From: Branchiostoma floridae
Taxonomy: Eukaryota; Chordata; Leptocardii; Amphioxiformes; Branchiostomatidae
Assembly (NCBI RefSeq): GCF_000003815.2
Contig: NC_049995.1
Coordinates: forward strand, 6,315,075-6,379,074
Direction: 5' to 3'
DNA: 64,000 bases
This document shows positions 1-26,800 of this stretch, piece after piece. The translations under genes and the position numbers were made by a program. The notes under the pieces are model-generated. The model was not told the DNA's origin. It did no database searches and saw only the letters and a program-made list of their open reading frames with translations. The first letter of the stretch is position 1; each line of letters begins with the position of its first letter.

Positions 1-175
1 AAACACTGTCTCGCAATCACATTCTGCTTGGTGCTCCGTGATTTTTTTATTCCCACTTCGCTGCATGAAATTTTGCAGTGAGAACGACCCTTTACCCCAC
101 GACTAAAACCTGTATAGTAGCAAGTTTTCGAGTTGAGAACTACAATTTGTAGAGGACGCACGTAACCCGATCCGC

Positions 176-340
176 ATGGGAAATGCCGCTATTTGTGCCG
201 TTACCATGGCAGCAGCTATGGCGGCAGTCTTCAGATGTACGTCTTGGACAGGGCGTGCCCGATTACACTCAAGATCCAATCAACTTGTCACCAATCACAG
301 CCAACAGCGGCGACAAAAAAAAAAAGGCGGTAACATTTGA
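176..340 (+). CDS. Candidate first coding exon of an unidentified gene
   Basis: A frame from ATG 176 reads MGNAAICAVTMAAAMAAVFR and then CTSWTGRARLHSRSNQ, an alanine- and arginine-rich, acid-free start of the kind seen in mitochondrial targeting peptides. A possible GTAACA donor lies near 330 after a lysine run. No downstream exon was found, so this is only a candidate; a chance frame is equally possible. Confidence 0.2.
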   Translation: MGNAAICAVTMAAAMAAVFRCTSWTGRARLHSRSNQLVTNHSQQRRQKKKGGNI

Positions 341-869
341 CATACAGATTTTTGGTTCGGTTGTTCGTATTTACATTTTGTCAGTTGCAGTTTAAACTGA
401 TACTAAGTACATGATGGCACCAAGATGACAAAAGGTGGAGTTTCTTCATACACCGGCACATATTAGTGATGTACCTACCGTATTTCCAACATTTTGAAAA
501 GATGATGGTCGATCGGGTTTTAAACGCTATATGTTGGGATATGATGTAGTATACATTTGTTGATGTTTATATTATCAGCATTGCATTAGACTGGTCTGGT
601 TTTAAATCTCACCACCAATAATTCTGAGACGCACCTAGTCCGATAGTGTCTAATTGATAAACGACTCGTTTAAATTAGGGCTAGATCGTCACCGCTGCTA
701 ACAGCGTCCTTATTTTTCAAGCGGTATATTTTTTTTGCTTTTGTACTCATTCATACAATTCCCGCTCAACAGTCTTGCAGCATGAATTGGAAATACACAA
801 TTTCTCAAATATATGGACGAACTCTTTATTATTATTTCAACATTTTAAAACCAAGAGCTTATGATAGTT

Positions 870-2110
870 ATTGCCTTATATCTGTATCAGTTGTCAAACC
901 AAGACGTCAGAAGCTAGGATCGTTGCGAGGTTGAATGTGTGTGAACGACCGACAGTGATGTTCCGACCCAAGAGCTCCGTAACAGGTAGGTCTTCTTGGC
1001 CAAGCTGCACCCCCGATGATCAGCAATATACCAAGGAAACCAACGGATGGAAACCCAAATCCCATCTTATAAAAACAACTACCAATACATAGTAGAAGTA
1101 CAAATGTACACGTAACGTTAGTTACGCTAACAGAACTTTGAACAGATACGCAGACAAAACACGGTTAATAAATACATTGAAAACACATAAGGTGAATGTA
1201 TACCCTAAACACATAATGTTTATTGTATGCCCTGTATTGTTTCTTTCGTTCGACTGTCCGATGACCAGGGGCTGCCGTCTGCGATGCCGTAAGAAACAGA
1301 ACTCTGTAAGGAACAGGTAGGTCTCCTTGGCTAAGTTGCACCCCGATGATCAGCAGTGCGCCAAGCAAGAAACCCGAATCCCATTACGCTGGCTTACAAA
1401 ATCATTATCTATCGATGCTTTACTACATAGAAGTACATGTAATATTAGTTAAACTATATGACACTAACACGTTTGAACAGATACGCAGACAAAATACAGT
1501 TAACAAATTAAAACACATAATATAATGTTGAATGAATGCCCTGTATTGTTTCCTTCGTTCGACTGTCCGGCGACCAGGAGCGGCCGTCAGCGATGTTCAT
1601 CCAAAGAGTTCCGTTAGGAACAGGTAGGTCTTGTTGGACCCCTCTGGCTCTGCACCCCCGCCGACCAGCAGCGTCATTTCAAGTGAAGCCAGACGATGAA
1701 AACCTGAATCCTAGATATCGTCTAGAAAAGTAGCTATGAATATGATATCAATACCAATAACGTTACATTGAGCATCATTCTAGCTAGAAATACAGGTTAT
1801 GACCGAGCAGATATAACTTTGATATCGTTTTACATTATACATAATGTAACGTTATATTGAATATATTCAGACTTGCGAAGAAAAAGGTGTCTAAATCTAG
1901 GATCGCTGCAAGGTTGGATGAATTCCCTGCAGCAAGGTTGCGCCATGTGTCCATCGTCCGACGACCAGGAGAGGCTGACATCGATGTTCCGACACAGGAG
2001 CTCGTCAGCAACCGGTAGGTTTTGTTGGCCCCTGCACCCTGGACGACCAGCAACGTCATTCCAAATCAAGTCGGCGGATGAAAACCTGAATCCTAATCCT
2101 CTAGAAAAGT
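870..2110. repeat. Four-unit degenerate tandem array, possibly duplicated exons
   Basis: Four related units at about 870-1100, 1140-1400, 1480-1735 and 1850-2110, spaced 310-390 bp. Each contains the core CCGTNANNAACAGGTAGGT or a variant and a downstream GCACCCC block. On the plus strand units 3 and 4 share an open frame (DQER...MF...TGR.CW..LHP.RPA.SFQ.K..DENLNP..LEK), and ACAG|GTAGGT would be a good plus-strand donor. On the minus strand units 2-4 share an N/K-E/K-TY-L/R-F/L-LT motif. Which strand, if either, codes is undecided. Confidence 0.55.
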
Positions 2111-2551
2111 AGATATCAATGCCTACTACGAAGGAGTATAGCTTTATCTAGGAATTATGGACGGGCATTATATGGTTTTACACATGTATACAATATATAA
2201 CCAATTCACGCAAATCCTGCATGTCTTATATTTCCACTTTCAAGAGGAAAAAATGCCACATTAACGATTATTCAACACAAGCTAACTTTAACGCCATTCC
2301 TTTCCCTTTTTTTTTCTGGTAAAATTGCGTAACGTTATGTCTGTTATGACATTAGCTGTCATTTATGGGCTAACATCCAAGTCAAGAATAATTACTAGTA
2401 CATTGCGTTGGAACATTCATAATGCTCAACGTTCCATAACTCACAACAGTGAATGGGCTTAGAATGAGTTCAAAACTATTGCAAGAATTATTACAACATG
2501 CAACAGTTGGGTTGGAACCGTCGACTTGTAGGTCTCGGAACGCCGGCTGAC

Positions 2552-2704
2552 CTAAACTTTCTTCAGCAACATCATTGCGTCTCTAGCATTTCGTTGTCTT
2601 CGCCATCGTATGTCTGAGTCAAAACTGACAGACATTTGCGTGGTTATATTATCTTTTATACAGTGAGAATTGTCTGAACACGAAGCCAGCGTCAGCGCCG
2701 CCAT
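2552..2704 (-). CDS. Short 50-codon frame with promoter-like context, unidentified
   Basis: ATG at 2704 (GATGGCGGCG context) to TAG at 2552: it begins MAALTLASCSDNSHCIKD and ends MMLLKKV. The arginine-rich middle reads RWRRQRNARD. I do not recognise it. It could be a first exon, a small protein or chance. Confidence 0.15.
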   Translation of the reverse strand: MAALTLASCSDNSHCIKDNITTQMSVSFDSDIRWRRQRNARDAMMLLKKV

Positions 2705-3795
2705 CAAAAATTTCCTTCCTAAATCGGCTTGGGTGACTCACAACGCGAGTCACCAGCAACTTCGCTGTCTGAATGCCTCTAGCTGCCGACAAAGATTAGA
2801 CCTTCAATTACTGCTGATTACAAGTTCATAGTCATTTCTAAGAATCAAATCGTCACAACAATAAAACAAGGAGCCTTGCAAAATCCTTTGTTCGCAAGGC
2901 TTGACTTGTCTGCATGTACCATTATGCCGAAGTGGTCCCGTGGAAAGAAAACTTTTCTCTTCAAGGCTCATTTCTTTGACCAAAGAACAACTTTGTGTAG
3001 TGTCTAATTGACAGAAATCCATTTAATTAAAATTAATCGTTCCTATATCACAATCACTATATGATATACTATACATCAGAATACACGTTTCCATATTTTA
3101 CCATATTACTTTAAAAGTGGAGTCGTCCACTGACCCCTTGTGACCTTGTTTTCCTGCTGCTGCTGCGACGGCCATCTTGAAGAAATTACGCGAAACACGA
3201 TTTTCACATCAACAACAACTATGATTGTTTTTTTGTCGCGGAATACTAAAATTGGGCCTGCTAACATACATTTCAAGAACTTAAGATAATCAGATACAAG
3301 ACTAGATTGTTTGCTTGTGAAATCTGCCGTAGTTTTCCAGTCTGTCTACATAGAAATGACGAATTGTAACGTTAGAGTAGAGCCGATTTCGTGTCGGTTT
3401 ATCCTGGGTTTACGCAAGTACGCTATCTACGGGTCATTGACCCTTAATGTCTTGCGTTGTTCGATGTCATTTCGGTCCTCAATCAAAGAACGTGTAACAG
3501 TTTTACGTCGACTTTTCTTAACCCTTCTGTTTGTAATCTATTCGGCTACTTATTTGATTTGTTCATGATTTGGGACCGCACCGCCACGCGGTCAGACGTT
3601 CTCCGAGTTGCGCTCCCGCCACGCTTTTCCAGCCCCCATATTATCTACAATTTATCAATGAATACGTGATAATAAGGACGATCAATTGTCATGTTGATTG
3701 CATTGTGTAATCACTGCTCATTAACGACCAAAATTTGCGTAAGATTTCTTACGTAGAAGGCTTTCGCATGGGTGTTTCGATTACGCAGGGGGATA

Positions 3796-3955
3796 TTTCG
3801 CAGTGCGTTACGCAAACTTTCGCAGTGCGTTCTGCGAAATTTCGCAGTGCGTTACGCAAAATTACGGACTGCGTTCTGCGAAATTTCGGAGTGAGTTCTG
3901 CGAAATTTCGGAGTGAGTTCTGCGAAATTTCGCAACACGTTTCGCGCAAACTGAC
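3796..3955. repeat. 22-bp tandem array of self-complementary units
   Basis: About seven consecutive 22-bp units. The clearest reads TTTCGCAG, six bases, CTGCGAAA, so each unit is itself an 8-bp-stem inverted repeat. Later copies drift (TTTCGGAGTGAGTTCTGCGAAA-type). Confidence 0.8.
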
Positions 3956-4701
3956 GTATATTTCGGGAGCGCCGCTGTACTACTACTGGAACTACTACAA
4001 AACTTACTCAAGCATCTGTACATTTTTAGTAAACTGACAGCGAGCATTTGCTGTTTTTCGTTTACTGTCTGGCTGTTTACTAAACTTATCTATTTGCTTG
4101 AGTTACTTTTGTATTGAGTATCTAACTACTTCCATGTGAGACCTACCTTGACACAGAGAATTGTGTTATTGTAATGAATAATACTGAATATATAAGTATG
4201 CAATATTTTAGATTTTAATTTATCTGTCACATTTATGAGGAAATCTGCACGACTATGGTTAAACGGAAAAGCAAGCATTCACATGCAAAGCATGAAATAT
4301 AACATAATAAAATCAAATAGTACAGTATTAGCTATAGCTTTATAGCTTGAAGTACATTCTGTAAGAGCTACATTGTGTAGCTAGCCTACATGTACAACAT
4401 CTACATTGTACTTCTAAAGAAAGGCAGTACTACCCTTGCTTTAGGGGAAAGCATGCTTTTACACACAAAGAAATGCCGTGATATTACAACGCGTTGTCAA
4501 AGAAGCCACTCATCAAAATAAAAGTTTCTGCACAAAATGTGCTTGGAACATAGCATTGTCAACAATCATTGTGGCTTGTACATTTTACAAAATAATATCT
4601 AAATGTTTGATATTCTTTCAGACCTATAATTTTGAATGAATATTTCAATTTCAAGGTTTTGTCTTTTTTTTTTGTGTCATCGACTGACCATACAAACTCA
4701 C

Positions 4702-21564
<16,863 letters not shown>

Positions 21565-22056
21565 CTTTCCGCCAGACAGATTGCCACGAAGAGGACGCAC
21601 ATCCGGGAGCTTTCAACGAAGTAGGTCAAATGTCACAACAAAAACGTGCTTTTAATCTTTAATTTAGCTAATTTTTGGGACGGTATTTCTTCACATTTGC
21701 TAATACAGATTCAAAACATATTTTCTTCAATGAGATGCAAAGCAAAAACCTATTCAAAATGTTCAAATTAGCATGAAAAGTAGAAAACTGTATTCATTTC
21801 CGGTTAAAGGGGAAACTGTAACCCTAGAAGACCATCTAGGCTATAAAATAAATTACTAACTAATATATAAATCGGTGTTTTCTGAGGTGAATTTTTCCAC
21901 AAAACGGCAAAAATGATTGGATTGTGAATGAAAAATTAAGATGTAGACATTATTGATATCTAAATATGTCTAATGTTGTGTTCTTGTGGTTTTATTTTCA
22001 TCAATTGTTTATTTTGCAGTCCTACGTGTGGGGGCTTGTCACCTTTTCTTTCAAAC
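21565..22056. promoter_or_regulatory. Shared RPN2/SMCHD1 divergent promoter region
   Basis: The two start codons point away from each other and are 492 bp apart, so both core promoters and 5' UTRs must lie here or very close by. I see no TATA box at a convincing position. An ETS-like CCGG core occurs near 21799 (ATTTCCGGTT) and another CATCCGGG near 21602, next to the RPN2 start. The middle is AT-rich. Bidirectional use is inferred from gene orientation, not shown by a motif. Confidence 0.6.
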
Positions 22057-23874
22057 ATGGCGTCTGGCGGGAGACCTGGCACACGCTCGTCGGGCCAAGA
22101 CGCGATGGACGCCGAAGAAGAGACCTCAGTCTTCGTCTACGACCGCCGAGAGGGAGACTACCCCGAGAAGAAGATCCAGCTTGGAGGAATCTTCAAGTTC
22201 GAGTCGTTCAAGGCCCGAATTCGCGAGGTTTGTTTACAAGTTTGCACGCCCGCGAAAACAACACCCCCTACTAGCGTGGGCATGAATGAAAGGATGTTTG
22301 TTTTTCTTTCATTTTGTTGATCAATACAGTTCAATTAAACGAAAGAAAATGCTCATGAATCACAATGATACTCAAATGTATTGTGAAAGAAATTTGTAGC
22401 TTGTCTAATTTGGAAAACGAAAGTTGTTTCCTGCATACGACTTTCAAACACAGGGTTTGAAAATTCATAAATTATGGGATTAGTATTCATTTTGGGGAAA
22501 TATTTATGAACACAATGGAAAGGATGGGCACACATGGAATGCCACCAAAACATGTCAACACAACACAGGCTTTGAAAACTTTCTATGAACCCCAATGTTA
22601 TAATATGTTATAATAACTATCTTTAAAATTTTAAAACAGAAATGCAACAATTTGAACAGAGGCTTTTCTCTGGCAACTATAATAATCACGAACATTTGTT
22701 TACGAAGTGTGCAATAACATTGAATGTTCATCATTCTGAATATGTATGCGCGTCAACAGGAAAATTAAATTGTGAGGGCCCCTGACTTGTAAACAACTTT
22801 CTCGTCCAGACCATTGTTTTGATTTGCATAACAATATCTAAGTACGATTTGTTTATTGTCTCAGTGGCCTTTGTCTTTGCAATACTAACCTCAATTTCTG
22901 TCACTGCTCTTGCGTACTCGAAATGGTGAACATGCTTATAGTACCTTCATCGTACATACCTATACAAATATCAGGATGCACACATTGATGGTCAGAAACC
23001 ATGCGCACAGCTACAATTTTCCATTGACAAGCATCCAGTATTACCTGAGCCCTGAAAGTTGTATCGGCAAATTTTTTGTTGTTGCTGCTCACTGACCTAG
23101 ACTACCATAATTCAATGATGCTCCCAGAGTACATTTTGTAGATGATGTAACTAACAGTTGATTTTGTTCTTTACAGGTATTCAAGCTCAAAAATGAGGAA
23201 GAGTTTGTGATTGTGACAACCAACAGAGAAGAGATCAAAGATACAAAGACATATGGTAAGCATGGCCAAGTTGGACAACGCAATGAGGGATGAAGTCCAC
23301 CATCTCTGATTCAGTATTCTTACTGGTCAGGATTTTTTACCATGATTTTTTCACAATGTGGAGGCATCTTAGTGCAGCAAAGCCATGGTAACCAAAGCAG
23401 GCATTAGCAGTTGTAGGGGGTCCGGGGGATTTCTTCCCAAGTTTTAAATTCATAACCCTCAGAAACACAATTTCCTGTATTTTAAGGGCCAATTTCAGTT
23501 ATAAAACCAACCTTTTGCCTTTGTAAGTTTATTACAAAACAACAGAAAAGTTCCCTTTGCTGGTTGAAACTCAGCATAGGGGCCCAAATCACAGCATAAT
23601 GGATCCAAATCACAGCATAGGGGATCCAAATCACAGCATATGGACCCAAATCACATCTGCTAAAAAGGCCATGGCAAGAACAAGTTACTGATAAGATCTC
23701 TCTTGTCCCCAGACAAGCTGATAGAGGATGGCGACACCCTGTATATCCTGAACACTGCGGACCAAGAGCTGGCGGCCCCCACGCAGGAGAGGATCGACTA
23801 CCTGCCTCACTACGACACCCTGGTCAAGAGTGGCATGTACGAGTACTACGCTAGCGAAGGGCAGAACCCACTAC
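22057..23874 (+). CDS. SMCHD1: SMCHD1 exons 1-3: N-terminal ubiquitin-like region and lead-in to the ATPase
   Basis: Residues 1-137. The start ATG at 22057 follows a CAAAC context and opens [13 protein letters not shown], an acidic, low-complexity leader. Residues 27-110 follow the pattern of the N-terminal UBL-like fold of vertebrate SMCHD1 ([15 protein letters not shown], then [20 protein letters not shown]). Exon 3 carries the best-conserved block, [20 protein letters not shown], followed by YASEGQNPL, nearly identical to the vertebrate protein. The first intron (22228-23176) holds no recognisable element. Confidence 0.9.
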
Positions 23875-26800
23875 GTGAGTATCGTTAGCACGTTTTTTAT
23901 ACCTCTTGCATACGTCTTAACCTCACATTACCTCCGTGAACAGGCTTTTCCTACTTTTAGCTAGGATTTTATTATAGGGGGTCAAGATTTCTTAGTGACT
24001 GAAATTCACCATGCAGCGAATGCTACAGGTTATTGTAGGGGGGTCAGGGGGTTCTGATTTTTCAAAAATCTTGAATTAGATGGTGCACTCTGGGGTTTCC
24101 ATAGGGGCAAATTATACCTAGTGGCATCCCTGGTCAATTAGAATTTCATGCTTGTCAGAGGATCTGCTCCCCAGTATAAGGGCATCTTCAGGGCATCTAG
24201 TGCGTCCGATTTCTTATTATTTAAAGTACAGTGCGTCAAATTGACAATTGACTTGCCCCCCACTTACATTGTACAGCCTATGCCTTTGCTGAGTTGATTG
24301 ACAACGCTCTAGCAGCAACTGCTGACAACGTGGGAGACAGGAATATTGAACTTCGCATTGTAAGTACTGGTACACTTGGCAGATAGATATTGATAGCTGT
24401 AGAACTAAAAAAAAGGCTTTTTTACTAAGTTTTATCAAACTATGTGGTGCAAGTGGTAATGTAAGCTTGCTGCTTGTCCATGGTGGTTAAATTTCGTGCA
24501 TCCATGGAAAGAGCTTGATCCCAGGGAAGACCACAGGTCTGACATGATGTTAGGAATTATGTTGGACATTTTTGATGATGACATAATGGTAAAGCTGGCA
24601 GCCTTGTCTATGGGAGAGCTTCAGGTGTAAGCCTCAAGCGTCAAACATATAATATATACGTAAAAGAACCCAACACACTAAGAAGACTATGTCAAGAGAA
24701 GAGAGTGTGCTTTGCTAAAAAGCAATGCCACATTGCAGAAGTTACTTGACAAGGCAATATGTTTCACTTCAATTGAGGATGACAACTTTCCTTTTTACCT
24801 GTAATACGAATACAGTGAATTCTCCAGCGTTGTTCTAAAAAACATTGATGTTGTCTACTCAGTCATAGTGTTAACAAAAACATGTTACAGCATTTCCTGA
24901 AAGCCTTTTCAACCCTATCCTTACTGTTTTCTAGTGAATTCATTTAAAAAATGTGTTCAAAGAGGGTACCACTGCAGAAAAGAGGATAAGGTGTATATTA
25001 TTAGTTGACCCCTCACCTCCTCCATGTATGCTCGACCACCACGAAAAGCGGCCTAGTAGGCCGATGGAGTATCTATCGAGTCAAAATAAAGGCACAAACA
25101 AACAAACAAACAAAGGTGTATGTATGGTAGTACTAGTAGTAGCTAAAGGAAAGAGGTTGCTCTTCTCAACCTCCTTGGCTAAAGCTAGCCTCTTTTTTGA
25201 CCCCTCAGATTCTGGATGACAGGATCGAGGGAGGGAAACACTGCATCTGTGTCCTTGACAATGGCCACGGCATGACCTCTAAGGACCTGAATGACTGGGC
25301 CGTCTACCGCCTGTCCAAGTTCAACCGCAAGGACAGGAGGAGAAGCACGTGAGTGTTTGATGTTGAACTTGAGGAAGAATTATAGAATCTTACAGTAAAA
25401 GTACATGTATTACAAACAGTGTCTTCTAGTTCTACTTTCAGTGGAGCTCTACATATACACTTCAGATAATTGATAAATGTATGTTTAGATATCATAAGAA
25501 TTTGTTGATAAAAAGCATATTTTATCAACAAATTCTTATGATATCTAAACATACAAGTAATTTATCAGAATCTAGAACTGGACAAAAATGGGGAGAGCTA
25601 ATCCCTTTAGTGATGTAATTATATTATTGTACAATATGTAAATACCGAATTTGTAGACCTGTAAATAAAGTTCATGGATTGGACCATGAAAAGTAAAAAA
25701 AAAAAAAATCATATTTTACAAATATTGATTATAAAATCACAAACATTAATGCATTGATTTCAATTAAATTTCATCTTGCCAATAAACATTGACAAAGTGG
25801 GACCGCTATACTGTTGTTGTTTAGATGGACAGTACAGAGAATAGTGAGTAAAAGGACACTGCAATGCAACCAAGAGCTGCTAGGTGTCACTGCAAATTAG
25901 AACTTGTCATTGTCACCTAGAGGAAGGTGGCAGACAGTCCAACAAAATAATTTGGCTTGAAAAATGTACAAAATCTATCTTTTGTTTTCGTAGTAGAAAC
26001 CATTTACCCGATAATTTACCGAAGTGATAAAATTACTATGGTATAAAGACTAATTATTATGGTATAGATGACTAGTGATTGAGTCGCGTCGATGTAGGTT
26101 AGACGTCCAGGTAACAAGATACGCCAAAAAATAGTTACTCAAGCAACTGGATTTGATTTTGGTTTAGTGTCACTGACGAAGGATAGTGGATTCTATCCAA
26201 AACGTCTGACCGTTTCCAAAACCATATCCAGTTGCTTGAGTAACTATTTTTTGGCGTAGTGATTGAGTCATTTATACCACTGAGGTGTAAGCACTATGCA
26301 GGCAAAATATCGTCTAGTTGTAGTGAGCTGTTAACTCAGGAAAGTTCCACTTGCCTTGCAGGGGTGGGGCTGCACAGTCCGCTCCCCAGGTTACCGTGGA
26401 TACACGTACCCGCGCTGAACCCACCGCTGGGGAAAGGTACCCTCACCACAACCCCCCATAGCATAGGCTGTACTGTTCTGTACAAGCAGATGGGTGGCTT
26501 CTTATGTCTTTCATCAGTTTTTCTGTCTTTCTTTGTTACTCTGTGACTGGAGGGTAACCTCTGTCGACAGAGTATTGTAATCGTCCATGTCTTGTTTCAT
26601 TCTACTTTCAAATTGATTTTTTTCTGCCTTTGGTTTTTCAATTGTCCATTTTGGATGTCTAGCTTTTACTGTTATTTTGTAGAAGCAGGTAGCTTTTTCT
26701 TTCTTTCTCTCTTTCTTTCTTTCTTTGCTTCTTTCTTTCTTTCTCTCTTTTACTTTGTCTCTCTCTCTCTCTCTCTTTCTTTCTCTTTCCTTTCGTTTTT

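Larger units (their letters stand above)
1..4701. other. Region without an assignable exon, left of RPN2
   Basis: No block here resembles the missing RPN2 membrane segment on the minus strand. What it does hold: a tandem array at about 870-2110, a palindromic 22-bp array at about 3796-3950, and three short ATG-started frames in promoter-like, CpG-richer context (plus 176, minus 2704, minus 3175). The rest is AT-rich without recognisable features. Confidence 0.6.

Noticed and set aside
3080-3175. Minus-strand ATG at 3175 (AAGATGGCCGTCGCAGC) as a first exon
   Set aside because: The frame closes after 25 codons and no donor or further exon was found; the alanine run reflects a GCA repeat.
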